From the NCBI GenBank assembly GCA_038561985.1, contig CP073276.1, positions 248,001 through 312,000 of the forward strand: a DNA stretch of 64,000 bases. The letters are read 5' to 3'. Shown piece after piece: positions 30,524 through 39,591 of this stretch. How positions within the stretch are numbered: position 1 is the stretch's first letter; each line of letters opens with the position of its first letter. A program made the position numbers and the translations under genes. The notes below the pieces were generated by a model, which had not been told where the DNA came from, searched no databases, and was given only the letters and a program-made list of their open reading frames with translations. This DNA comes from Petrimonas sulfuriphila. GTDB taxonomy: Bacteria; Bacteroidota; Bacteroidia; Bacteroidales; Dysgonomonadaceae.

Positions 30524-31828
30524 ATGAACGAATCAAAAAAACAAAGCACCAACTATTCCAGAAGAGATTTCCTGGGTATCTCTACTGCCGGGGTTTTAGG
30601 CATGGTGGCAGAAAGTGCTCTGGGAAACAACATACCGGTCGATAAATCCGTTTTTCCAGATTACGAAGCAATGAAAAAGACCATTAATGAAAATGTAAAT
30701 CTCATAGGATCCTATGGACAATGGGCATCGGAGAAAATGAGAGACTCGTTGCCTGCTTATTCTTTCAGGAGAAAAGAGTGGAACAATATCGAAGCGTGGC
30801 GGATAGCTGCTAAAAATAAGGTATTGGAAAGTATTGCCTCGCCGGATCTGGGTGAAATCCCTGAGGTAAAAGTAAACAAGCAATATATCTACGATGGGTT
30901 ACAGGTTGAAGAAATTACCTGGCAGTTACCCTATGGAATGCCTACGGAAGCAATAGTGCTTAAACCGGCCAACTCGAAAGAGCGCTTGCCCGGAGTATTG
31001 GCTTTCCACCATCACGGTGCCGATAAATATTTTGGAAAACGCAAAATAGTAAGAACCAATAATTCGCCGCATCCACACACTGTTGACTCGCAACAGCAAT
31101 ACTATGACGGCATTGCATGGGCAAATGAAATAGCTAAAAGAGGCTATGTGGTTCTTGTGCACGATGCCTTCCCTTTTGAAAGCAGGCGAGTACTCTTAAA
31201 GGAAGTTCCTGAATTTCTTAGGGGAGATTTAACCGACAATGAATCCGAGAAATTAGAAAACGTAAATAAATACAACCGATGGGCATCTGAACATGAGGAC
31301 ATCATGGCTAAATCATTATTCTGTGCCGGCACCTCCTGGCCGGGTGTTTGGGTCGCTGAAGATTTGGTGGCACTCGATATTTTATGCGCCAGGCAAGATG
31401 TCGATGCGGATAAAGTTGGCTGCGGCGGCTTGTCGGGTGGAGGAATGCGGACAGTTTTTATAGCAGGTTTGGATCCGAGAGTGAAATGTGCTGTTTGTGT
31501 TGGCTTGATGACTACCTGGGAAGATTTCATGTTAAACAAGTCACATACCCACACCTGGATGACTTTTGCACCCGTTTTACCCAAAGAATTGGATTTCCCT
31601 GAAATACTTGGTTTGAGGGTACCTTTACCAACACTGGTATTAAACGCCAATGAAGACGATCTATTCACCCTCCCCGGCATGAGACATGCTGACGAGATTC
31701 TCAAGGCGGTATATGAAAAAGCGAATGCTTCTGAAAGGTATAGAGCATCATTTTACCCGGGCGGGCATAAATTTGGCAGAGAGATGCAAAAGGAGGCCTA
31801 TGCCTGGTTTGATAAATGGCTTAAATAA
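30524..31828 (+). CDS. Tat-exported alpha/beta-hydrolase (esterase-like)
   Basis: The 434-residue protein has a Tat-type signal (YSRRDFLGISTAG, residues about 11-35) and an alpha/beta-hydrolase domain. The nucleophile is Ser304 in the elbow GGLSGGGMR. A downstream acid in VLNANEDDLF and a histidine in YPGGHKFG complete a plausible triad, and the oxyanion segment is GVLAFHHHGADKYFG. The layout is like acetylxylan-esterase or dienelactone-hydrolase relatives, so it may deacylate a glycan outside the cytoplasm; the substrate is not predictable. It appears intact, in contrast to the genes on both sides, which are relics. Confidence 0.8.
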   Translation: MNESKKQSTNYSRRDFLGISTAGVLGMVAESALGNNIPVDKSVFPDYEAMKKTINENVNLIGSYGQWASEKMRDSLPAYSFRRKEWNNIEAWRIAAKNKVLESIASPDLGEIPEVKVNKQYIYDGLQVEEITWQLPYGMPTEAIVLKPANSKERLPGVLAFHHHGADKYFGKRKIVRTNNSPHPHTVDSQQQYYDGIAWANEIAKRGYVVLVHDAFPFESRRVLLKEVPEFLRGDLTDNESEKLENVNKYNRWASEHEDIMAKSLFCAGTSWPGVWVAEDLVALDILCARQDVDADKVGCGGLSGGGMRTVFIAGLDPRVKCAVCVGLMTTWEDFMLNKSHTHTWMTFAPVLPKELDFPEILGLRVPLPTLVLNANEDDLFTLPGMRHADEILKAVYEKANASERYRASFYPGGHKFGREMQKEAYAWFDKWLK

Positions 31829-31840
31829 CAGCAAAATATA

Positions 31841-32376
31841 ATGTCTAGCAAATTTAAGAATAAAATTACCGTTGCCCTGGCTGCAGGCGGAGTTACCGTC
31901 AACGCCTTTTGTATCATCTTATTTTACGTGGTCCTGTTGATCATCCTCCTTTGGTACGGGAATTATCAGGCATTTGAGAAGGTGCACACTTTCTTTGTTA
32001 TTCTTATGGGGCTTTCCTTTATTGTGTGTTTTTTCATGATGAAGCCAGACTTGAGCGCTATCGCAAAAGGGTTGATACCCGGAATTCCGGATATACCGGG
32101 CGCATATGAATTGGTTGCGGCCATTGCCGGCACTACTTGTTCCGCAGCAGTTTTTATTATGCGAAGTACGGTAGTGGCGGAAAAAGGGTGGGTTTTTTTT
32201 CGCAAGCATTCCAGGCTTGTATTCTCCCGGCAGTGGCAATTCCTGTTTATTTCTTGATGAATAGAACCAACTTGATGAACCAGTATAAAGCTAAACCGGG
32301 AGAAAATATAGGGGTTATCGCAGCAATCGTATTCTCTTTGATAACTACCTATTATGCAATTATCGAATTCTTCTGA
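31841..32376 (+). pseudogene. Nramp-family divalent metal transporter relic
   Basis: The first frame (31841 on) starts inside a transporter: transmembrane helices FCIILFYVVLLIILLWYGN and VILMGLSFIVCFFM, then an Nramp-like segment GTTCSAAVFIMRSTVVAEKGW. After a T8 run at 32193-32200 the reading frame changes, and the other frame gives the C-terminal helices (ILPAVAIPVYFLMNRTNLMN and IGVIAAIVFSLITTYYAI), ending at 32376. About 180 codons in total remain of a family of about 400, with the N-terminus and a central block missing. The gene is thus truncated, internally deleted and frameshifted. The family call is from these segments only. Confidence 0.75.
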
Positions 32377-32412
32377 TCGACTAAAAAACTTACAACTGTA
32401 AATTAAATAAAA

Positions 32413-32763
32413 ATGGAAATTATTGTTAGTGAAAATAAGCAGGAGCTTGGCAGGGAAGCAGCAGAAAAAGGAGCGCTGTTAATCCGAAATGCCATTCAGG
32501 AAAACGGAGAAGCAAACATCATTGTAGCAACGGGTGCTTCTCAATTTGAAATGTTGACCGAACTTGTCAAAGAGGATGTTGATTGGTCTAAAGTAACCGC
32601 ATTTCATTTGGATGAATATATCGGTATTCTCGATACGCAACCGGCATCATTTCGGAAGTACCTGAAAGAAAGATTTGCGGATAAGGTACCTTCTTCGATT
32701 TTAAAAGAGCATAAAGCCACCTGGTTGTATCTTGATAAATTTTCCGCATCTCTCTTGTCATGA
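32413..32763 (+). pseudogene. Glucosamine-6-phosphate deaminase with internal deletion
   Basis: The 116-codon frame begins with the N-terminal third of the NagB family ([31 protein letters not shown] with the catalytic Asp) up to FADKVP. It then jumps in frame to the C-terminal tail of the same family, [20 protein letters not shown]. Roughly 120-130 central residues, including the GHIAFNEP-type active-site loop, are missing. It cannot be active. A NagB-like paralogue at 58539 is present in full length. Confidence 0.85.
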
Positions 32764-32818
32764 AAGAGAAATCTTTTTTGTATAAATTATAAGTAACTTA
32801 AATAAATATTACAACACA

Positions 32819-33940
32819 ATGATAAATCGCAGAAAATTCATAAAACTATCAGCAGTAGCAGGCTTAGCCTCCAGTATGCCCGCTGTCGTTTTTTCAGAAT
32901 CAAAACAAAAGGAAGTAAAAACTTCAGGTGCATCGCCGCTGATCTGGGCAAACCTGTTGCACTTAAGCACCAATATGTGGGAAGATCATCCCTATATAAA
33001 GCGAAACAGCATATGGTCGGATATCGTAGAAGAAGAAATTCACAGGGATGATTATAAATGCAAAACATGTCAAGACTCTCTGGCATGGGGTATGCGCGGA
33101 TACAGGCCTTTTTTAGTATTTGAAGAATCGGTGTGGAGTACGGTCCTGCAAAAAATGTCAGATGCGCGCATGAATATGGTTATCATTGATTTGGGAGACG
33201 GAGTGAAATACGAAAGCCATCCGGAGATTGCCGTGAAAAATGCGTGGTCCGTCGACAAATTAAGGTCGGAGCTTACCAGGATTCGTAATCTGGGCATGGA
33301 GCCCATCCCAAAGTTGAACTTTGCAACTTCCCACGACGCCTGGCTGGGGGAATACTCCAAGATGGTATCCACTAGCAAGTATTATTCGGTTTGTCGAGAC
33401 CTGATCCGGGAGGTAATCGAAATATTTGATACTCCCCGCTTTTTTCATCTGGGAATGGACGAAGAGACAGCACAACATCAACAAACTTATAATTATGCTG
33501 TTATGCGTCAAAACGATTTATGGTGGGATGATCTTCATCTTTACGTCAATGAAACAGAAAAAAAAGGAGTTCGTTCCTGGATATGGTCTGACTACGGATG
33601 GCGGCATCCCGAAATGTTCTTCAGAAAAATGCCGAAGTCGGTATTGCAAAGCAACTGGTATTATGGTTCCGGATTTGATTTAGCGCAACTAAAAGACCCG
33701 ACCAGAACTTATGTGAAGTTTTACGATGACCTGGAGGCACACGGATACGATCAAATTCCTACGGGGAGTAACTGGAGCAACAATACCAATATGGAAGACA
33801 CGGTAGATTACTGTAAAAAAGTTATTAATCCTACCCGATTACTTGGCTTTATGACGGCACCCTGGTTGCCAACACTATCAACTTGCCTCGGAAAGCAAAT
33901 AGAAGCAATCGATCAAATAAACAGGTCAATAAAAAAATAA
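32819..33940 (+). CDS. Tat-exported glycoside hydrolase-like protein (GH20-like TIM barrel)
   Basis: The 373-residue product starts with a Tat-like signal (NRRKFIKLSAVAGLASSMPAVVF). The rest looks like a TIM barrel: RMNMVIIDLGDGVKY, GMEPIPKLNFATSHDAWLG, then FFHLGMDEET, where Asp214-Glu215 match the catalytic Asp-Glu pair of GH20 beta-hexosaminidases, and WIWSDYGWRHPE near the next strand. GH20 is inferred from this motif only; a related uncharacterised family is possible. It is placed among other exported glycan enzymes and precedes a Gfo/Idh gene by 42 bases. Confidence 0.65.
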   Translation: MINRRKFIKLSAVAGLASSMPAVVFSESKQKEVKTSGASPLIWANLLHLSTNMWEDHPYIKRNSIWSDIVEEEIHRDDYKCKTCQDSLAWGMRGYRPFLVFEESVWSTVLQKMSDARMNMVIIDLGDGVKYESHPEIAVKNAWSVDKLRSELTRIRNLGMEPIPKLNFATSHDAWLGEYSKMVSTSKYYSVCRDLIREVIEIFDTPRFFHLGMDEETAQHQQTYNYAVMRQNDLWWDDLHLYVNETEKKGVRSWIWSDYGWRHPEMFFRKMPKSVLQSNWYYGSGFDLAQLKDPTRTYVKFYDDLEAHGYDQIPTGSNWSNNTNMEDTVDYCKKVINPTRLLGFMTAPWLPTLSTCLGKQIEAIDQINRSIKK

Positions 33941-33982
33941 TCATTCCTCGAATCAATAATAGGTAACAATCATTTTTTAGTT

Positions 33983-35245
33983 ATGAAAAATTTATCCAGA
34001 AGAAATTTTATTAAAAAAAGTATTTTATATACCTCTGGGCTCAGTGTTATGCCACATCCTTTGACAATATTGAAAAAAGGAAGAGCGTTAGGCTCTAACG
34101 ATCGGCTTCGAATAGGTATTATCGGCTGTGGTTCACGCGGGAATCACGTATTCATGGATGGTATTTACAAACATACAAATGAAATGAATGTTGAAATTAC
34201 AGCAATCTGTGATCCATGGAGCGTCGCCAGAGAACAAGCCAACATAAAAATTAAAAAGTGGTACGGACGTGAAGCCAGACAAGTCACTTCATACCGCGAT
34301 CTTTTGGAATTAGATAATCTTGATGCGATAATGATTGCCTCTCCTGATCATTTGCATACTACACATTTGGAAGCAGTTGCTCGCGCCGGGAAACATGTAT
34401 ATGTGGAAAAACCGTTGGCCATGGACATAACAAAACTGACAAATGCTGTCGATGCTGTCAAGGAAGCCGGTATTGTTGCACAAGTGGGGACGCAGCTTCG
34501 AAGCCTGCCCGGAGCAGTTGGAGCACGCGAATTATTCCGCAATGGGAAATTAGGCAAGCTTTCCCGGGTTGAAGAGTGCCGAAATAGTCCAAAACCATAT
34601 TGGTACGGATATTTACGGGAGGTTAAGAAGGAGGATGTTGACTGGAAAGAGTTTCTTGCAGACAGGCCTTACAGGCCATTTAATGCTGCATTATATTCAG
34701 CCTGGTATGGCTATTACGATTTCTCCCATGGCCCTATTCCAAACCTGGGTGCACACTTTATTGATATGGTACATTATATTACCGGGGCTGGATTTCCAGA
34801 ATCATGTGTATGCCTGGGAGGAACATTTACATGGCATGACGAATACAAGTTTACCACACCCGACTGTATACAAGCCACATGGATTTATCCCGAAGGATTT
34901 CTGGTAAGCAGTTCAAACAATCTTGGCAATGGAGCCGGAAGTGTACGTAATTTTTATGGTGACAAAGGGGTGCTCAAAATGAGTAATTGGAATACTCCAA
35001 CCTATAGCAACGAGGGGGCACCAAGGAGTGATGGATCAAATGAAGGTGAACAAAAAGTAGAACCGATAGAATGCCCCGATCACTTTTTAAATTGGCTGCA
35101 GTGCATCCGTAACAATAAAACACCCATCGCATCTATAGATGCAGGTTATCAGCACGCCGTCGCTGTTCTAATGGCTATGAAGTCTTATGAAACTGGGCGA
35201 AAAACCATTTATGACCATGAAACAAGAAAAATTCTCACGACATAA
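33983..35245 (+). CDS. Tat-exported Gfo/Idh/MocA family oxidoreductase
   Basis: The 420-residue protein has a Tat-type signal (LSRRNFIKKSILYTSG), the NAD(P)-binding motif IGIIGCGSRG near residue 48 and the family EKP motif in HVYVEKPLAM near 140. Its C-terminal alpha/beta domain has PNLGAHFIDMVHYITGAG. The combination of an export signal with a Gfo/Idh fold is common in Bacteroidetes and Planctomycetes, where some members are NAD-dependent glycosidases that hydrolyse via oxidation and elimination. A glycosidase or epimerase role is therefore as likely as a dehydrogenase. Confidence 0.82.
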   Translation: MKNLSRRNFIKKSILYTSGLSVMPHPLTILKKGRALGSNDRLRIGIIGCGSRGNHVFMDGIYKHTNEMNVEITAICDPWSVAREQANIKIKKWYGREARQVTSYRDLLELDNLDAIMIASPDHLHTTHLEAVARAGKHVYVEKPLAMDITKLTNAVDAVKEAGIVAQVGTQLRSLPGAVGARELFRNGKLGKLSRVEECRNSPKPYWYGYLREVKKEDVDWKEFLADRPYRPFNAALYSAWYGYYDFSHGPIPNLGAHFIDMVHYITGAGFPESCVCLGGTFTWHDEYKFTTPDCIQATWIYPEGFLVSSSNNLGNGAGSVRNFYGDKGVLKMSNWNTPTYSNEGAPRSDGSNEGEQKVEPIECPDHFLNWLQCIRNNKTPIASIDAGYQHAVAVLMAMKSYETGRKTIYDHETRKILTT

Positions 35246-35269
35246 TTTATATTAAAGCTTTGTTTTGTC

Positions 35270-35463
35270 ATGCTGGTAATGATTGGTTTGTTCGGTATGG
35301 CACACGCTGAAGCAATTCCTGACAAAGGAACAATAGAAAAAATTGAGCAAAAAGTTTTAAGGCAGGTGCTGCAACTGCTAATATCACCCCGTTTCTTGGC
35401 GGAGCACTAATTGGTGAATGGAATCAGCCGTTGGCAATTGAAGTACAAGATGAATGGAACTAA
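35270..35463 (+). pseudogene. Neutral ceramidase-like protein, N-terminal fragment
   Basis: An ATG at 35270 opens a signal-peptide-like start (MLVMIGLFGMAHAEA). After a frameshift near 35351-35361 the +1-related frame reads KAGAATANITPFLGGALIGE and then NQPLAIEVQDEWN before a stop at 35461. KAGAATxNITP is the N-terminal signature of neutral/alkaline ceramidase-like proteins and is shared with the intact gene at 59533. Only about 60 residues remain of several hundred. Confidence 0.7.
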
Positions 35464-35500
35464 ACGATAGTGTATTGATAAACTCGAAAGATAGCGATGA

Positions 35501-35845
35501 ATTTATTATTCGTATTCACCTTATCCCTACGACGACAATACCGTAAATGCATTCCTTGAACGTTCTGAGACAGGAAAAGACCTCACTCTTGGACTTTTCA
35601 GAAATGATAAAATGATTGCTTACTTCTTCCTGTGGTATTATACTGATCCCGTACCATTGCTTGGAATTGGAATACTTGACGAGTACCAGGGAAAAGGATT
35701 TGGTAAAAAGCTGATTCAATTCCTGATCGATGCTGCTCGCCGGTCAAGCCGAGATGGCATTGACCTAACTATGTTGCCGGACAACCATCGCGCATACGCG
35801 CTGTATGAAAGCCTAGGTTTTCGTCATTACGCGGGATGTGAGTAA
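35501..35845 (+). pseudogene. GNAT-family acetyltransferase relic
   Basis: The frame from 35501 lacks a plausible start and begins after a stop codon. It contains SPYDDNTVNAFLERSETGKD, then the GNAT acetyl-CoA loop DEYQGKGFGKKLIQFLIDAA and the typical C-terminal NHRAYALYESLGFRHY. The neighbouring frame just upstream (NSKDSDEFIIRIH) looks like the missing N-terminus, implying one frameshift near 35515. If translation began at the internal ATG 35612 the product would be a 77-residue partial domain. The stretch 35846-36056 after it holds no gene that I can recognise. Confidence 0.65.
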
Positions 35846-36056
35846 CCTGGCCATATTCCCGCTTACATTTAATCTGCGGGCCCAAGGCCACGGCGCAGGA
35901 ATACTCTTCCTCGCACGCTTTTCCCGTGAGCAAATCATGCGGAATGGTTTTCCGAGAGCGAGCTTCAAAAAATCGAGAAAAAACACAATACTGCTTTGAT
36001 TCAACGAATAGAAGACATTCCAAAATAAATAAAACAAATCCTGATTATTAACAACT

Positions 36057-37532
36057 ATGAAGACAAGTAGAAGAACTTTTTTAAAATCAGCCGGGACACT
36101 TACTGTTGGAGTAGTAATAAGCCCAAGCATTATTTCATGTAATAAATCAAAAAATGAAGATGTAAAATTCCTCAACACCTTAAATGAGGTTAGGAAATCC
36201 AGAAAACAGCACTTTAACATGTGCGGATATGCGGCTCCACCTTTGGAAACTGTACGTATTGGTTTTATCGGATTAGGGAACAGGGGGCCTTCATCACTTC
36301 GGAGACTGTGCTTGATTGATGGCGTTGAAATAAAAGCAATTTGTGATGTTCGTCCCGAAAGCTTGGCAAAAGGACGAAAGATTCTCGCTGATACAGGTCT
36401 GCCTCCTGCAGATGAATATGGTAAAACAGAGGATGACTGGAAGAATATGTGCGACAGGAATGACATTGATTTAATATATCAGGTAACTCCCTGGAGATTG
36501 CATACACCTGTTTCTGTATATGCCATGGAGCACGATAAACATGCAGCTGTTGAAATGCCTGCTGCGCTGACTATTGAAGATTGTTGGAAATTGGTTGAAA
36601 CTTCCGAACGCACAAAGAAACATTGTATGATGCTGGAAAACTGTTGTTATGATTTTTTTGAAATGCAGGTATTAAACATGGCCAGACAAGGGGTGTTCGG
36701 AGAAATAATACATGCAGAGGCGGCTTACATACATGATCAGTTGGGCATCGCATTCGGGAAAAGTTACCCTGAGATGTGGTTGTTAAAAGAAAGCCAAACA
36801 AGGAATGGCAACCATTATCCCACACACGGATTAGGGCCTGTGTGTCAGGTCATGAATATTAACAGGGGAGACAGGATGACCAAATTGGTATCCATGCAGT
36901 CCAATGATTTCACGTATGGGCCAGAAGCTCATCGATTAGCCCAGCAAGATGATTTTTATAAAGAGTTCGACACCGATTCTTACAGGGGCAACATGAATAC
37001 ATCCATTATAAAAACTGAAAAAGGACGGACAATTATGCTCCAACACGATGTTTCAAGTCCGCGCCCATATTCAAGGATTTACATGGTTAGTGGAACGAAA
37101 GCGGTAGCTCAAAAATGGCCGCTTCCACCACGTATAAGTCTGGGAAACCATGAATGGTTGTCTGAAGCAGAGATGAAAGAGTTGGAAGAAAAATATACTC
37201 CGCCTATTGTTAAGAAAGTGGGTGATTTAGCCAAAAAAGTGGGTGGACACGGTGGAATGGACTTTATGATGGACTGGCGTCTTATCGATTGTTTAAGAAA
37301 CGGATTACCCCTGGATCAAAATGTTTACGATGCTGCCTTGTGGAGTTCAATGGTCGCACTTACAGAATGGTCCGTAGCCAACGATTCTGAGCCGATAGAA
37401 GTTCCGGATTTTACGTGCGGCGCTTATAAAGCAAATCAACCCATTGACATTAGCATGGAAAAAGGCGGCAATACAGGAGTCAGACTTGAAAGCATAAAAA
37501 CAGATGAGTCTGTGAAACAGCAAAACGTATAA
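36057..37532 (+). CDS. GH109-like Gfo/Idh/MocA protein (probable alpha-N-acetylgalactosaminidase)
   Basis: The 491-residue protein has a Tat-like signal with a lipoprotein-style cysteine (SRRTFLKSAGTLTVG then IISC), the NAD-binding loop IGFIGLGNRGPSSLRR near residue 67, the modified EKP-type motif AVEMPAALTIEDCWKLV, and MLENCCYDFFEMQVLNM and NHYPTHGLGPVCQVMNI. These are hallmarks of GH109, whose members use tightly bound NAD to remove terminal alpha-N-acetylgalactosamine. Length fits the family. A broken relative is fused into the chimera at 29443. It is the last exported enzyme before the transporters, and I see it as the surviving copy. Confidence 0.85.
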   Translation: MKTSRRTFLKSAGTLTVGVVISPSIISCNKSKNEDVKFLNTLNEVRKSRKQHFNMCGYAAPPLETVRIGFIGLGNRGPSSLRRLCLIDGVEIKAICDVRPESLAKGRKILADTGLPPADEYGKTEDDWKNMCDRNDIDLIYQVTPWRLHTPVSVYAMEHDKHAAVEMPAALTIEDCWKLVETSERTKKHCMMLENCCYDFFEMQVLNMARQGVFGEIIHAEAAYIHDQLGIAFGKSYPEMWLLKESQTRNGNHYPTHGLGPVCQVMNINRGDRMTKLVSMQSNDFTYGPEAHRLAQQDDFYKEFDTDSYRGNMNTSIIKTEKGRTIMLQHDVSSPRPYSRIYMVSGTKAVAQKWPLPPRISLGNHEWLSEAEMKELEEKYTPPIVKKVGDLAKKVGGHGGMDFMMDWRLIDCLRNGLPLDQNVYDAALWSSMVALTEWSVANDSEPIEVPDFTCGAYKANQPIDISMEKGGNTGVRLESIKTDESVKQQNV

Positions 37533-37716
37533 CAAATGCTCTCCAGATCATCTTCATTAAACTTTCACAAGTAAAAGAGATTTAAGTATAGCCAATTTAA
37601 GGCAGTTTAGTCTCAACTAAAGAATTTATACATTTGTGGTCAGCAATCCAGTTAAAATTAGTGGAGAGGGTAACAAGATGACAATAAGAATACACAAACC
37701 ATTTCAAATTTAAGCG

Positions 37717-38961
37717 TTGAGTATGCAAAAAAAAAGACAATTTCAAAGGGCTCTTCTATTAGCCGCTTTCCTCTTTTTTATTTTCGGATTTCTAACCTGG
37801 GTAAACGGTACGTTGATTGCCTTTTTCAAAAAAACTTTTGAACTTAACCATTTCAACTCTTATTTGGTTACATTTGCCTATTACCTGTCTTACACGCTTA
37901 TGGCGATACCTTCATCCATGGTTTTGAAGAAGATCGGGTTCAAAAACGGTATGTCGACGGGCTTACTGATAATGGCATTAGGATGTGGACTCTTTATCCC
38001 GGCAGCCAAATTGGCATCATATCCCATTTTTTTAGTTGGACTGTTTACCACCGGCATCGGGTTAACGCTTCTCCAAACGGCTATTAATCCCTATGTTACT
38101 TTAATGGGGCCCCATGAAAGCGGTGCCAAACGCATCAGTTTTATGGGGTTCTCCAATAAAATCGGAGGCATCATCGGGCAACTGGTGTTGGGTAGCATCT
38201 TGCTGCATGGGGCAACAAACATCGTACAACAGGATGAACTTAATAAAATAATATTTCCCTATTTAATTATTACGACCTTGTTTGTTGTGATGTCCTTTAT
38301 TCTGAGAAAAAACAATTGGTTCCCTGAAATCGAAGAGGAAAAGGAGGAGCACAAAACTCTTTCAACACACAACGACAAAAAAAATGTATTTCAATTTCCA
38401 AACCTGGTTTTAGGGGTAATCGCTTTATTTTGTGCCGGAGCTACAGAAGTAATGGCAATTGACAGCATTATTAATTACGGGATGTCGTTAGGTTTTCCGG
38501 AAACCCGGGCTAAACTTTTCGGGTCATTTACTTTAATTGCAATGATAATGGGCTATCTATCGGGAATGATCCTGATACCCAAATATATAAAACAAGAGAA
38601 ACTTTTAAAATATGGAGCCATTACAGGTAGTATTTTGGCAATACTGGTTATATATAGTCATTCGTCCGTTTCTGTTTTCATGGTATCGCTACTCGGATTT
38701 GTGAATGCTCTGTTTTGGCCGGCTATATGGCCACTCGCTTTGGAAGGCTTGGGGCGCTTTGTAAAAATAGGCTCAGCCCTGCTTATTATGAGCGTAGTTG
38801 CAGGTGCTGTTGTACCGTTGCTTTATGGATTAATTGCAGACACAATTGACAGTACTCAAAAAGCTTATTGGATACTTATACCGTGTTATTTATTTATTGC
38901 ATATTATGGTTATTTCGGATACAAAATTAAAAGTTGGGATAAACAAAATCCATGGGAATGA
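37717..38961 (+). CDS. MFS sugar transporter (FucP/NagP-like)
   Basis: The 414-residue inner-membrane protein has about 12 transmembrane helices and resembles the FucP/NagP branch of the major facilitator superfamily, proton-coupled importers of fucose, galactose, glucose or N-acetylglucosamine. Supporting segments are FFIFGFLTWVNGTLIAFFKK in helix 1, GLTLLQTAINPYVTLMGP in helix 4 and LGFVNALFWPAIWPLALEGL in helix 10. The central cytoplasmic loop (EIEEEKEEHKTLSTHNDKKN) is highly charged. Given the GalNAc- and GlcNAc-related neighbours, an N-acetylhexosamine is the most reasonable substrate, but the sequence alone does not fix it. Confidence 0.82.
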   Translation: MSMQKKRQFQRALLLAAFLFFIFGFLTWVNGTLIAFFKKTFELNHFNSYLVTFAYYLSYTLMAIPSSMVLKKIGFKNGMSTGLLIMALGCGLFIPAAKLASYPIFLVGLFTTGIGLTLLQTAINPYVTLMGPHESGAKRISFMGFSNKIGGIIGQLVLGSILLHGATNIVQQDELNKIIFPYLIITTLFVVMSFILRKNNWFPEIEEEKEEHKTLSTHNDKKNVFQFPNLVLGVIALFCAGATEVMAIDSIINYGMSLGFPETRAKLFGSFTLIAMIMGYLSGMILIPKYIKQEKLLKYGAITGSILAILVIYSHSSVSVFMVSLLGFVNALFWPAIWPLALEGLGRFVKIGSALLIMSVVAGAVVPLLYGLIADTIDSTQKAYWILIPCYLFIAYYGYFGYKIKSWDKQNPWE

Positions 38962-39591
38962 ATAGAACAATAATTTAAGGAAAGATCTTTCTCTAAGAGA
39001 AAATTCTGAAAGGATACACCCGAATGCCACAGAGGACGTTTCGCTAATACCGGATCAGACACTCCACTTATATCGCTGTACTAAGCAACCCTATGAAAAT
39101 CATTAATCAAAACATAATCTTCTTTTTTCAGCATTATAACCGTGCTATTTTTCGCATTTTATCACAAATGTTTCGTAAATTATCTAAATTGAACACAAGA
39201 AAACCGTTTCCTTTGAACAATAAAATATTTTAATTTCTATTATTTTATTTTCAGTATGTGAAATGTGCGACAAAAGGGCTCAACCATTACCCCTTTGAAT
39301 TACTTGGCTTTGTGTGTGGAAGAAGGCAATGAGAAAATTACATCAACTCTCTAGTCTTCAGATTAATTAAGCTAATTTTATAACTTATTAAATTAATAAA
39401 TATTAAAATCAAAAAACATGAAAAAATATCCTTAATAAGTACTCTGTAAAAAGAATGCAGAAGTATTGAAGACTATTGCTATGTAAGTTAGCAAAAAAAA
39501 TTAATGAGTAAATAAAACTCTCTTATTATGTGTTAAACTTTTAAAGAAAAATCGCAAATACCATTTGCAACATTTATTAAAAAAAAGTAAT
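38962..39591. other. Long AT-rich gap upstream of susC
   Basis: These 630 bases hold no open frame that I can support. Stop codons occur in all frames and no conserved protein fragment is visible. Part of it must be the promoter and leader of the SusC/SusD operon, but I could not place a TTTG/TAnnTTTG pair with correct spacing. The nearest is TACCATTTG at about 39557-39565, which has one base too many between TA and TTTG. A long leader is common for SusC genes. Confidence 0.4.

Noticed and set aside
35813-36466. 217-codon minus-strand frame over the relic region
   Set aside because: Overlaps the start of the GH109-like gene in antisense; no family resemblance.
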